Assembly (NCBI RefSeq): GCF_009882985.1
Contig: NZ_WTUZ01000016.1
Coordinates: 84,455 to 148,454, forward strand
Reading direction: 5' to 3'
Source of the DNA: Paenibacillus silvestris
Lineage (GTDB): Bacteria; Bacillota; Bacilli; Paenibacillales; NBRC-103111
Length of the DNA stretch: 64,000 nucleotides
Shown: positions 43,915 to 52,208 of the stretch, one piece after another
Numbering within the stretch: the stretch's first letter is position 1
Layout of the letters: each line of letters starts with the position of its first letter
Made by a program: the position numbers and the translations under genes
Notes under the pieces: model-generated
What the model saw: the letters and a program-made list of their open reading frames with translations, nothing else
Database searches by the model: none
What the model was told of the DNA's origin: nothing

Positions 43915-44978
43915 GTAGATTTAACGGTGCTGTTCTCGAGGGCGGAACAGATGCAACCATACAAGAGGCTTACCTGCCAGTTTTCCATTCGAATGATAAT
44001 CATGCGGCTAATTTGCTGGAACTAGATAATGGAGATTTATTATGTGTTTGGTTTTCAGGCAGCGGGGAAGGGAATCCCGATACGAATATCGTCATGTCGA
44101 GATTGGCAGCAGGTTCCAATACCTGGTCAGATCCCGTTAAGCTCTCTGATGACCTTGAGCGATCCGAGCAGAATCCCGTTCTGTTTCAAGCGCCAAGTGG
44201 CAAGCTTTGGTTGTTTCATACGTCGAATGAACCTCACAATCAGAAAACGTCACGGATCGTGTACAGAATCTCGGAGGATCGCGGTGAAACCTGGAGCCCT
44301 GTAGAGGTTCTCTCGGATGGGCTAGGCATTTTCTTGCGGCATCCACCCCTTGCACTGAAGAATGGGGATTGGCTGTTACCTGCCTATTACTGCCGACTAG
44401 AAGGTCATTATAGCGTTGTTCTGATTAGTTCGGATGAGGGTGCGACGTGGACAGAGCATGAGGTGCCAGGCAGTATTCATCGTGTTCAAATGAATGTGGT
44501 AGAACTAGATGAAGGCAAGCTGTATGCGATGTTTCGCAGTCGTCAAGCAGACCGAATTTATACAAGTGTTTCTCAGGATTATGGGAAAAGCTGGTCGGTT
44601 CCAGTGAAAAGTGAACTGCCGAATAATAATTCTTCCACACAGCTCGTTAAGCTGCATAATGGACAGTTGGCATTAATTTACAACAATTCAACGATGGAGC
44701 GAGATCAGTTCCGTTGGGTTCAGCGCAAAGGTGAATTTCGTAAAAAACCACTTCGCACACCGCTTACGCTTGCTGTATCGGAAGACGAAGGAAACACTTG
44801 GCCGTATGTCAGAAACGTGCAAATGGCTGATCTGGAGTACAAGGAATCGGAAGTCGGGTATTCCTACCCATCAATTATCGCGACACGCGACCATCACATT
44901 CATCTTGCTTTCTCTTATTTGCGCAAAGGAATTAAACACATCCGCATGCCGTTAGATTGGGTCAAAGAGGGACAATAA
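43911..44978 (+). CDS. Sialidase-like (BNR/Asp-box) beta-propeller protein, copy 2
   Basis: This 355-residue protein is paralogous to the one at 40652. Shared features are the N-terminal HAANLLELDNGDLLCVWFSG, the NPVLF and LPNNNSSTQLVKL segments, the penultimate RTPL(T/V)L block and the final SYPSII-type strand. Asp-box-like motifs include SEDRGETWSPV, SSDEGATWTEH, SQDYGKSWSVP and SEDEGNTWPYV. No signal peptide. The start ATG overlaps the MGH1-like stop (ATGA), so the two are translationally coupled. It probably hydrolyses a terminal acidic or modified sugar; the specific activity is unknown. Confidence 0.85.
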   Translation: MSRFNGAVLEGGTDATIQEAYLPVFHSNDNHAANLLELDNGDLLCVWFSGSGEGNPDTNIVMSRLAAGSNTWSDPVKLSDDLERSEQNPVLFQAPSGKLWLFHTSNEPHNQKTSRIVYRISEDRGETWSPVEVLSDGLGIFLRHPPLALKNGDWLLPAYYCRLEGHYSVVLISSDEGATWTEHEVPGSIHRVQMNVVELDEGKLYAMFRSRQADRIYTSVSQDYGKSWSVPVKSELPNNNSSTQLVKLHNGQLALIYNNSTMERDQFRWVQRKGEFRKKPLRTPLTLAVSEDEGNTWPYVRNVQMADLEYKESEVGYSYPSIIATRDHHIHLAFSYLRKGIKHIRMPLDWVKEGQ

Positions 44979-44995
44979 CCATGTTGTCAAGACGG

Positions 44996-45030
44996 AGCAG
45001 GGAGCACCTATCATGTGCTCCCGCTTTCCT
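44996..45030 (+). terminator. Terminator-like hairpin after the BNR gene
   Basis: GGGAGCAC (45000-45007), loop CTATCAT, then GTGCTCCC (45015-45022), extended by flanking AGC/GCT and followed by TTTCCT. The stem is strong and the T-run short. It marks the end of the fucosidase operon. Confidence 0.65.
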
Positions 45031-45097
45031 CGACCTGCTGCAGATTCACATACATGAATACATAGATCACAAATACTTGTAAGAGAAGGTGACAACT

Positions 45098-45988
45098 ATG
45101 AATGGAAGAATCGATCATTTAAGCGGGGATTTATTTTTTGAAAATGAGATGGATATTTTTCTAAATCGCGAATTGGAATCGTTTACAACACTGCAGCATA
45201 CGCATGATTTCGTAGAAATAAGCTTCGTTGGCGAAGGTTGCGGCTACCACTACATTGACGAAGAGGTTATCTATGTGAAGCAAGGGGATTTGTTTGTCAT
45301 CCCGATTGGCACGTCCCATGTATTCCGGCCTTCCTCTCCCAAACAGGACAAAATGCTGGTCATCTACAATTGTATTTTCCGTGTTGAACTGCTCGACAAA
45401 TGGAAACATCTGCTGCAGCAAGATTCCGTAACGTTCGATGCCATTAATAACCCAAGTCAATGTTCGGCGCGTTGGTTGCATTTCCAGGATAAACACGACA
45501 CCTTCTCTTTGATCGTACAAAACATGTATAGAGAATATTTGAAAAAGAGCGCTGGCTTCGAAACGGTTTTGATAGCGCTTTTAATCCAAATGCTGGTATT
45601 GCTTCAGCGCTTCGAGATGGTCAACGAAACGGAAACCGCTTCCTTCCGGATGTTCGATGAAGTCGTGCATTTCATCAAATCCCGCTATACGCATAACCTT
45701 ACGGTTCAGGATGTGGCGGATTATTTCTTCCTAAGCGCAAGCCATTTTCAACGTTTATTTAAAAAATCGACAGGCCTATCCTTTACCCAGTATTTGCAAA
45801 ATGTACGTATTCAAAAATGTTGTGAACTGCTGAAATCGACCGATATCCCGATCTATCAGATTGCTAATCAAGTTGGCTATCAGGATATGAAGTTTTTCCA
45901 TGCGCTTTTCCGTAAAAAAACAGGGGTAACACCAAGACAATATCGTCAAAACTTTCAAGAACTCGACGAATCCGATATTTCTTGTTAA
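45098..45988 (+). CDS. AraC-family transcriptional regulator
   Basis: This 296-residue protein has an N-terminal cupin sensor domain (LQHTHDFVEISFVGEG, DLFVIPIGTSHVFRP) and a C-terminal pair of AraC helix-turn-helix motifs (LTVQDVADYFFLSASHFQRLFKKSTG and IANQVGYQDMKFFHALFRKKTG, ending PRQYRQ). The ATG at 45098 is 8 nt after AGAAGG (45084-45089); GTG at 45089 overlaps that site. It stands alone between two terminators, immediately upstream of the sugar transporter operon, and is the most likely sugar-responsive activator of this island. Confidence 0.94.
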   Translation: MNGRIDHLSGDLFFENEMDIFLNRELESFTTLQHTHDFVEISFVGEGCGYHYIDEEVIYVKQGDLFVIPIGTSHVFRPSSPKQDKMLVIYNCIFRVELLDKWKHLLQQDSVTFDAINNPSQCSARWLHFQDKHDTFSLIVQNMYREYLKKSAGFETVLIALLIQMLVLLQRFEMVNETETASFRMFDEVVHFIKSRYTHNLTVQDVADYFFLSASHFQRLFKKSTGLSFTQYLQNVRIQKCCELLKSTDIPIYQIANQVGYQDMKFFHALFRKKTGVTPRQYRQNFQELDESDISC

Positions 45989-45995
45989 TTTATGG

Positions 45996-46027
45996 AGCTG
46001 GCCATTGATATGGAGCAGCTTTTTTTG
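45996..46027 (+). terminator. Rho-independent terminator after the AraC gene
   Basis: AGCTG with CCAT (45996-46004 region) pairs with ATGG and CAGCT (46010-46020), leaving a small internal bulge, and is followed by seven T residues. It separates AraC from the transporter operon. Confidence 0.75.
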
Positions 46028-46116
46028 TTTTATTTTACACAAAAGAAAAGAACTGAAAGCAGGATTCCCCCTATAACTAAGTAATCATCACCTATAATGC
46101 GTTCAAAAGCGGGGTG

Positions 46117-46122
46117 TATAAT
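46117..46122 (+). promoter_or_regulatory. Probable -10 element of the transporter operon
   Basis: TATAAT at 46117-46122 precedes the cre site by 15 bp and the first start codon by 64 bp. There is no good TTGACA at the expected -35 position, which fits an activator-dependent promoter such as one controlled by the adjacent AraC protein. A second TATAAT occurs at 46093. Confidence 0.45.
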
Positions 46123-46137
46123 AAAAAACAAGCGTAT

Positions 46138-46151
46138 TGAAACCGTTATCA
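46138..46151 (+). promoter_or_regulatory. CcpA cre site
   Basis: TGAAACCGTTATCA matches the 14-base cre consensus TGWAANCGNTNWCA at every position. It lies downstream of the -10 hexamer, where bound CcpA would block initiation or elongation, so the operon should be under glucose repression. Confidence 0.8.
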
Positions 46152-46165
46152 ACAAACTGTTGATA
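46147..46165. repeat. 8-bp inverted repeat overlapping the cre site
   Basis: TATCAACA (46147-46154), spacer AAC, then TGTTGATA (46158-46165). The left arm overlaps the last five bases of the cre site, and the right arm ends 8 bp before the ribosome site AGGAGGT (46174-46180). It may be a second operator whose binding competes with CcpA, or an mRNA hairpin. Confidence 0.5.
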
Positions 46166-46186
46166 TGACCTATAGGAGGTACAGTA

Positions 46187-47308
46187 ATGGGGCGAATTCT
46201 ATTAAATCACGTGGAAAAACGTTTTGGTAAAGAGAGAGCTTATGCGGTCAGAGATTTTAATTTGGAAATACAAGATGGCGAATTTATTGTCATGGTCGGG
46301 CCTTCCGGCTGTGGGAAATCAACAACACTCAGGATGATCGCAGGCCTAGAGGACATTACTTCAGGCGAGCTCTACATTGGAGATAAACTAGTCAATCATT
46401 TGCCGCCAAAAGACAGGGATATCGCGATGGTTTTCCAAAACTATGCGTTGTATCCGAACATGAGTGTATATGAAAACATTGCGTTCGGATTACGGCTGCG
46501 GAAAATGGCCAAAAACGAGATTGATCAATCCGTCAAAAGTACGTCTAGAGTACTGGAGATCGAACCATTCCTGGATCGGAAGCCAAGACAGCTCTCAGGC
46601 GGTCAGCGTCAGCGGGTAGCCCTTGGAAGGGCCATTGTCCGCAATCCGCAAGTCTTCTTGATGGATGAGCCGCTATCGAATTTGGATGCGAAGTTAAGAG
46701 TTCAGATGCGTACAGAGATTATCGCGCTTCAGAAGCAGCTTGGCGTAACCATGGTATATGTCACACATGACCAGGTGGAAGCCATGACAATGGGGCATCG
46801 CATCGTGGTCATGAAAGACGGCGTGATCCAGCAAGTGGATAGCCCTAAGCTGATCTATAACAATCCGCGCAATATGTTTGTTGCCGGGTTCATTGGTACA
46901 CCTCCAATCAACTTCATCGAAGGTAAAGTGCAAGAAGGCAGCGAAGGTTCACTTGAGTTCCATACCAACCGCTATTATCTCAGAATTCCAAAGGTTCATG
47001 CCGATATGCTGAGGAAGCACAAGAAGGTCGATCGCAATGTCATCATGGGTATACGCTGCGAGAATATCCATTTGGATGCAGCCATTCGGGAGGCGAATCC
47101 CCATGCGCAAATTACCGGCATTCAGAAATTGAATGAATTAATGGGCGCAGACATGTATTTGTATTTGGACATTGGAATGCCGAAACTGCTCATTGCTAGA
47201 GCACAGGCAGATCATGACTTTGAAGACAATGAGAAGCTGATTTTAACCATAGATATGCAGAAAGCCCTGTTTTTTGATAAAGAAACCACTGAGAATTTGT
47301 GGTACTAG
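46187..47308 (+). CDS. Sugar ABC transporter ATPase (MsmX/UgpC type)
   Basis: This 373-residue ATP-binding subunit has Walker A GPSGCGKST (residues 39-47), Q-loop VFQNYALYPNMSVYENI, signature LSGGQRQRVALGRA, Walker B VFLMDEPLSNLD and H-loop VTHDQ, followed by an OB-fold regulatory domain (PPINFIEGKV, GIRCENIHL). It energises uptake by the permeases at 50289 and 51270. In many Bacillota one MsmX ATPase serves several sugar importers, so a dedicated copy inside the operon is noteworthy. AGGAGGT lies 6 nt before the ATG. It is first in an operon with a cre site. Confidence 0.95.
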   Translation: MGRILLNHVEKRFGKERAYAVRDFNLEIQDGEFIVMVGPSGCGKSTTLRMIAGLEDITSGELYIGDKLVNHLPPKDRDIAMVFQNYALYPNMSVYENIAFGLRLRKMAKNEIDQSVKSTSRVLEIEPFLDRKPRQLSGGQRQRVALGRAIVRNPQVFLMDEPLSNLDAKLRVQMRTEIIALQKQLGVTMVYVTHDQVEAMTMGHRIVVMKDGVIQQVDSPKLIYNNPRNMFVAGFIGTPPINFIEGKVQEGSEGSLEFHTNRYYLRIPKVHADMLRKHKKVDRNVIMGIRCENIHLDAAIREANPHAQITGIQKLNELMGADMYLYLDIGMPKLLIARAQADHDFEDNEKLILTIDMQKALFFDKETTENLWY

Positions 47309-47332
47309 AGCGGTGCAGCGGGAGGGATGGAG

Positions 47333-50302
47333 TTGAAAGCGTTACTAAGAACACGGACAGTGATGTCCTTCGTGTTAGCCGTCGTATGCGTGCTGGGTCC
47401 TACATTGTCGGCACTGGCTGACACCAGCGGCACATTGCCTAAAGCAAGTTCCACGTCTGGAGGCGCGGAGGCTGCATCGAATTCACCGAAAAATTTGATA
47501 CCTACCTATGCAGAAGTACTTGACGGTTGGAAAAAGAATGGCGCGAAAGACAATCATACCGGCAGCATGACGTTATCGGCTGCGAGTGTGACAGGAAAGT
47601 CGGCTAATGCGAATGTTACGGTAGAGTCGTATGATGGCAAGAATAACGTACTGGTCTGGAGGGCCAAAGGGGACGAATGGATCGAATATGATTTGGACGT
47701 CGCACAAGGCGGACTTTATACGGTGGAGATGTCTTATCATCCATTTGTAGATTCGAGAGATCGCAAACCGATTGCGCTCAGCCTTAGTGTTGACGGGGTT
47801 TCTCCTTACCTCGAAGCCAAGTCGCTTGAGTTATATCGCCACTGGAAAGATAAAATGCCGATTGTCAAAGATGACAATGGGGATGAAATTCGGCCAGCAG
47901 CTAACGATATCTCAAGTTGGCAGACCTGGGAATTACGTGATATGTCCGGTGCTTATTTAGATCCTCTCCTTTGGAATTTGACACCTGGCAAGCATAAGAT
48001 CCGTTTGGCGGGTAGTGATCCAATGGCCTTAGAGTCTCTTTCTTTCAAAGCGCCTGTACCTGTTGCGGATTATGAAGCTGTAAAAAAAGAGCAGCCTAAG
48101 AATATCGCTCCCGTAGTGGCCGATCCCATTGTCATCGAAGCGGAGCAGGTTGGTTGGAAGAATGATTCCTCAATAACGCTCGCTTTTGATAATGATATTG
48201 CCAATAGTCCCTATGTGCGGGGGAAAATTAGCTACAATACGCTGGATGGAAGTCACTGGTCGTCGAAAAATCAAGAAATCAGCTGGAGCTTTGATGTTCC
48301 TGCAGCCGGTTTCTACAAAATAGCGCTGCGCCAGCAGCAATCGTTAGTTTCCAATCGCTCATCGTTCAGGACGATTATGATCAATGGGAAAGTACCATTT
48401 TCCGAGCTAAAAGCCTATCGATTCCCTTATGCAACAGGATGGAAAGGGAGGGAGTTAGCAAATGAGAAAGGCGATGCGTACCAGTTTTATTTGGAAAAAG
48501 GAAGCAATACCATCTCGATGCGTGTCACGCAAGCTCCCGTTATTTCGGCTGCTGCAGAAATGGATAAAGCCATTGCCACATTGACTAAGCTGTCCACGGA
48601 TTTGCGCACCCTGACTGGCGGGGTAGATGACAAAAACCGAACATGGGATCTCAAAAAGGATTTACCCGGATTCGTGGAACAGTTACAGGAACTTAATGAT
48701 AATCTTGCGACAACGAGGGAACAGTTAATCACAATTAATGGCCGCTCTGATGCTTTGTCCCAAGGGTTAGTAACGGTAAGCAAAGATATTGAAACCCTGT
48801 TAAAGTATCCGGATGAAATTCCTTATGATGCAGGCAGGATGAATAAAATGCAAGGCAAGCTCGCTGACTTGGTCAAACAGCTTAGCTCCCAGCCGCTGCA
48901 GATTGATCGAATTTTTATCGTGCCGGTTCAAAGCTCATTTCCGAAAATGGAATCGACGTTTACCGAGAAAATCGAGGGTTCGATTATCAATTTCTTCAAT
49001 TCGTTCAGGAGCAAAGAGGTTTCTGAAAAAACCGATGATCAAGTGCTGAATGTGTGGATGAACCGTGGACGGGATTACGTCAATTTGCTGCAAAGCATGG
49101 CGAATGAATCGTTTACACCGCAAACGGGCATTAAAGTGAAAATTAACCTGCTGAAGGATGATAAGCTGCTCTTATTAATGAATGCGGCAGGGATGGCGCC
49201 AGACGTCGGTATCGGTTTGCCGCATGATACGCCGTTCGATTATGCCATTCGGAATGGGGTTTATGATTTAAAACAATTCCCTGATTTCGATGAAGTGTAT
49301 AAGCAGTTCGCTCCGGGCGCGTGGATGCCGTATTTCTATGATGGAGGCTATTATGGCGTTCCGGAAACGCAAACGTTCTCCGTGATGTTTTACCGGAAAG
49401 ATATTCTGCAAAATCTAGGGCTTAGTGTGCCGGACACATGGGAAGACATGTACCGAATGCTGCCAGTGCTTCAACAGAATGGCATGAATTTCACGCCGGT
49501 TGAACACAGCATCTTCATGCAAATGCATGGTCTGGAATACATCAAGCAGGATGGTTCACGAACAGGTCTCAATACGGATAAAGGGTTCGAAGCCTTCAAA
49601 GAGTGGACGGATCTGCAAAACAAATATGGAATCGATCAACGAAGCGATAATTTCGTACAGCATTTCCGTGATGGATCCTATCCGATTGGGATTGCTGACT
49701 TAAATGGTTATCTCCAATTGACTGTTGCTGCGCCTGAACTCAATGGCGTATGGGGCGTGGCACCGATTCCTGGCGTCAAGCAAGCGGATGGCAGTGTTGC
49801 TAGGTGGACAGGTGGCAACGGCGGCGATCAATTCGCATCCTCCATCTTCAAACACACGAAGAAACCGCAAGAGAGCTGGGAGTTCCTGAAATGGTGGATG
49901 TCGGAAGAGGTGCAGGAGAAATACGGTCTCGACTTGGAAACACTCAATGGGGTTACATTCCGCTGGTACACATCCAACGTAGATTCGTTCGTTAAACTTC
50001 CTTGGAAGGAAGAAGATCTTCAAGCGATTTTGGAGCAGTGGAGATGGTTCCGTGAAGTTGGGAAAGTACCAGGCAGCTATTATATGGAGCGTGAGCTTAC
50101 GAACGCTTGGACGCGAACCGTCATCGGCGGGGAAAATTATCGGACTTCGCTCGAAACGGCAATTAAAGAAGTAGACAGGGAAATCCAGAGGAAGATGCAG
50201 GAGTTTCATTTCGTTGATGCCAATGGACAATTAGTACGATCATTGAATTTACCCGTGATTACCAAGCCATGGGAAGGAGTGGATAAGTATGTTAAAAAGT
50301 GA
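47333..50302 (+). CDS. Very large extracellular solute-binding protein with N-terminal glycan-binding-like domains
   Basis: This protein of about 989 residues has a signal peptide (about 1-30, cleavage after SALA; no lipobox, since the only nearby Cys is in AVVCVLG). Two beta-sandwich domains follow (about 50-235 and 260-415; WIEYDLDVAQGGLYTVEM and ISWSFDVPAAGFYKIALR resemble CBM6/35 folds), then a predicted coiled coil (about 415-540) and a family 1 solute-binding domain (about 575-960; GIKVKINLL, YGVPETQTFSVMFYRKDIL, WTGGNGGDQFA, ESWEFLKWWMS). Ordinary binding proteins are 400-550 residues. TTG at 47333 is 6 nt from GGGAGGG (47320-47326); ATG at 47327 is too close. It supplies sugar to the adjacent permeases. 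Confidence 0.88.
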   Translation: MKALLRTRTVMSFVLAVVCVLGPTLSALADTSGTLPKASSTSGGAEAASNSPKNLIPTYAEVLDGWKKNGAKDNHTGSMTLSAASVTGKSANANVTVESYDGKNNVLVWRAKGDEWIEYDLDVAQGGLYTVEMSYHPFVDSRDRKPIALSLSVDGVSPYLEAKSLELYRHWKDKMPIVKDDNGDEIRPAANDISSWQTWELRDMSGAYLDPLLWNLTPGKHKIRLAGSDPMALESLSFKAPVPVADYEAVKKEQPKNIAPVVADPIVIEAEQVGWKNDSSITLAFDNDIANSPYVRGKISYNTLDGSHWSSKNQEISWSFDVPAAGFYKIALRQQQSLVSNRSSFRTIMINGKVPFSELKAYRFPYATGWKGRELANEKGDAYQFYLEKGSNTISMRVTQAPVISAAAEMDKAIATLTKLSTDLRTLTGGVDDKNRTWDLKKDLPGFVEQLQELNDNLATTREQLITINGRSDALSQGLVTVSKDIETLLKYPDEIPYDAGRMNKMQGKLADLVKQLSSQPLQIDRIFIVPVQSSFPKMESTFTEKIEGSIINFFNSFRSKEVSEKTDDQVLNVWMNRGRDYVNLLQSMANESFTPQTGIKVKINLLKDDKLLLLMNAAGMAPDVGIGLPHDTPFDYAIRNGVYDLKQFPDFDEVYKQFAPGAWMPYFYDGGYYGVPETQTFSVMFYRKDILQNLGLSVPDTWEDMYRMLPVLQQNGMNFTPVEHSIFMQMHGLEYIKQDGSRTGLNTDKGFEAFKEWTDLQNKYGIDQRSDNFVQHFRDGSYPIGIADLNGYLQLTVAAPELNGVWGVAPIPGVKQADGSVARWTGGNGGDQFASSIFKHTKKPQESWEFLKWWMSEEVQEKYGLDLETLNGVTFRWYTSNVDSFVKLPWKEEDLQAILEQWRWFREVGKVPGSYYMERELTNAWTRTVIGGENYRTSLETAIKEVDREIQRKMQEFHFVDANGQLVRSLNLPVITKPWEGVDKYVKK

Positions 50303-51269
50303 AGTGCAAACTCAAGTGTTTCCAAGAGCGCTTCAACCGGTCAAAATCCGAAAAAATAAGCTGATATCGGGGCTGCAAACGCTTTGGGAATATCGGGTCT
50401 CGTATTTATTCATCGCCCCATTCCTGATCTGTTTCATCATTTTTATTTTGCTGCCGGTGTTGTCCGCCTTAGCGCTTAGCTTTACTTATTTCAACGCAAT
50501 CGAAGCACCTCGGTTTATTGGCTGGGACAATTTCCGTTATATGCTTTCGCAAGATCTCATTCTGATTAAATATGCGCTTCCCAATACGCTTTCATTCGCA
50601 CTAATTGTTGGTTCGGGCGGCTATGTGTGCGCCTTCATGCTTGCTTGGCTGATCTCGATTCTGCCCGGCGTGTACCGTAAGTGGTTCACACTGGCCATGT
50701 ATACCCCGTCATTAGCAAGCCTTGTTGCGATGAGTATCATATGGACACCTATGCTCTCCAGCGACAGAATTGGTTACTTGAACAGCTTTTTATTAAAAAT
50801 GAGCTTGATTAGCGAACCTGTTCAATGGGTAACAAGTAAAGAGCATCTAATGACGTCTATGGTTGTTGTCTCTCTGTGGAAGAGTATGGGGATCGGGTTC
50901 CTCGGCATGTTAGCGGGTATTCTTAACGTGAATCCCGAATTGTATGAGGCAGGCAGATTGGATGGCATTCGCAGCCGTCTAGAAGAAGTCTGGTACATTA
51001 CGATTCCTTCCACGAAGCCGCAAATGCTGTTCGGAGCCGTCATGGCCATCGTTGGAGCCATCCAGCTGTCATCCATCGGAACGGCATTGTCTGGTATGAA
51101 TCCGACACCTGAGTATGCCGGACATATGATTACAACACATATTGATGATTATGGACTAAAAAGGTTTGAACTCGGCTATGCGACGGCTTTGACCGTGTGT
51201 TTGCTAACAATCGTTTATTTCGCCCAAAAGCTGAGCTGGAAGCTGTTCGGAACGAAGGGAGAAGAATAA
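50289..51269 (+). CDS. Sugar ABC transporter permease (MalF-like, CUT1)
   Basis: This 326-residue protein has six main membrane segments and the inner-membrane permease EAA motif YEAGRLDGIRSRLEEVWYI (ATPase contact). A positively charged N-terminus precedes TM1 (SYLFIAPFLICFIIF). The gene overlaps the binding-protein gene by 14 bp, and the ATG follows AAGGAGTGG. Together with the next gene it forms the heterodimeric channel for an oligosaccharide. There is no sign of truncation. Confidence 0.94.
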   Translation: MLKSEVQTQVFPRALQPVKIRKNKLISGLQTLWEYRVSYLFIAPFLICFIIFILLPVLSALALSFTYFNAIEAPRFIGWDNFRYMLSQDLILIKYALPNTLSFALIVGSGGYVCAFMLAWLISILPGVYRKWFTLAMYTPSLASLVAMSIIWTPMLSSDRIGYLNSFLLKMSLISEPVQWVTSKEHLMTSMVVVSLWKSMGIGFLGMLAGILNVNPELYEAGRLDGIRSRLEEVWYITIPSTKPQMLFGAVMAIVGAIQLSSIGTALSGMNPTPEYAGHMITTHIDDYGLKRFELGYATALTVCLLTIVYFAQKLSWKLFGTKGEE

Positions 51270-52169
51270 ATGAAAATTGCAGGGACATTGCGTCAATTGG
51301 ACGCGTGGCGCAGGCGGGTGGGGATTCGGCGACTCAGCCCATTCGAGATGTTTGCGGCCGTGCTGCTTGTCGCGCTGAGCATCTTCATGCTGCTGCCGAT
51401 CGTCTACATCATTAACCATGCTTTCAAGCCGTATCAGGAGCTGTTTATCTATCCGCCCAATATCTTTGTAAGGGAACCGTCGCTGCAGAACTTTGCTGAG
51501 CTGCTTGCCACAACCAAAGGGACGGCTGTTCCCGTCTCCCGCTATTTATTTAATAGCGTAATCGTCACAGGAATGGCCGTATTTTTGATCACGATGACAA
51601 GCGCAATGTGTGCTTACGCGATTTCCAAACATAAGTTTCCGGGGCATAAGATGGTGTTTGCTACGATTCTGCTGACACTGGTATTCGTACCGGAAACCGT
51701 TGAAATCCCGAAATATTTGATCATTAGCAAGCTGCATATCTTCGATACATACTGGGGGCACGTTTTGCCGCTTGTCGCTGTGCCCACTGGCGTATTTCTC
51801 ATGAAGCAGTTTATTGATCAACTGCCGGATGAACTACTTGATTCTGCACGGATAGATGGTGCTAAGGAACTCAGACTTTTCATCAGTATCGTAATTCCGA
51901 TGCTCATGCCCGCAGTTGCGACTATTGCGATTATCGCCTTTGACTCCGCTTGGAAGGATGCGGGCACATCGACCTTCTATATGCAGGACGAGACGATGAA
52001 GACGTTCCCCTTCTATGTGGAAACATTAACGAGCGGGATGGCGAACAGTGTGGCTAGGCAAGGTGCTGCGGCTGCGGCTGCGCTCCTCTTATTTTTGCCG
52101 AACCTGATCATGTTTCTTGTTTTTCAAAGCAAGGTCATTGCCACAATGGCTCATTCCGGGATTAAGTAA
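51270..52169 (+). CDS. Sugar ABC transporter permease (MalG-like, CUT1)
   Basis: This 299-residue six-span permease has the EAA motif LLDSARIDGAKELRLFISIVIPM and typical CUT1 features in FVPETVEIPKYLIISKLHI and PTGVFLMKQFI. It starts directly after the stop of the partner permease gene, behind GGGAGAAG. It is the second channel subunit. The following genes encode cytoplasmic hydrolases, so the imported oligosaccharide is probably broken down intracellularly. Confidence 0.94.
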   Translation: MKIAGTLRQLDAWRRRVGIRRLSPFEMFAAVLLVALSIFMLLPIVYIINHAFKPYQELFIYPPNIFVREPSLQNFAELLATTKGTAVPVSRYLFNSVIVTGMAVFLITMTSAMCAYAISKHKFPGHKMVFATILLTLVFVPETVEIPKYLIISKLHIFDTYWGHVLPLVAVPTGVFLMKQFIDQLPDELLDSARIDGAKELRLFISIVIPMLMPAVATIAIIAFDSAWKDAGTSTFYMQDETMKTFPFYVETLTSGMANSVARQGAAAAAALLLFLPNLIMFLVFQSKVIATMAHSGIK

Positions 52170-52208
52170 TAGGAGTCGTTATGGCGATAAGGAGGGGATT
52201 GCGAACTT

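Noticed and set aside
40652..44978. Sialic-acid catabolic cluster (sialidase plus NanA-like aldolase)
   Set aside because: Aldolase-family genes are in a different operon and nanE, nanK and a sialate transporter are missing; the propellers lack an obvious sialidase triad.
49700..50230. 176-codon minus-strand frame
   Set aside because: Opposite the solute-binding domain; no ribosome site and no family features.
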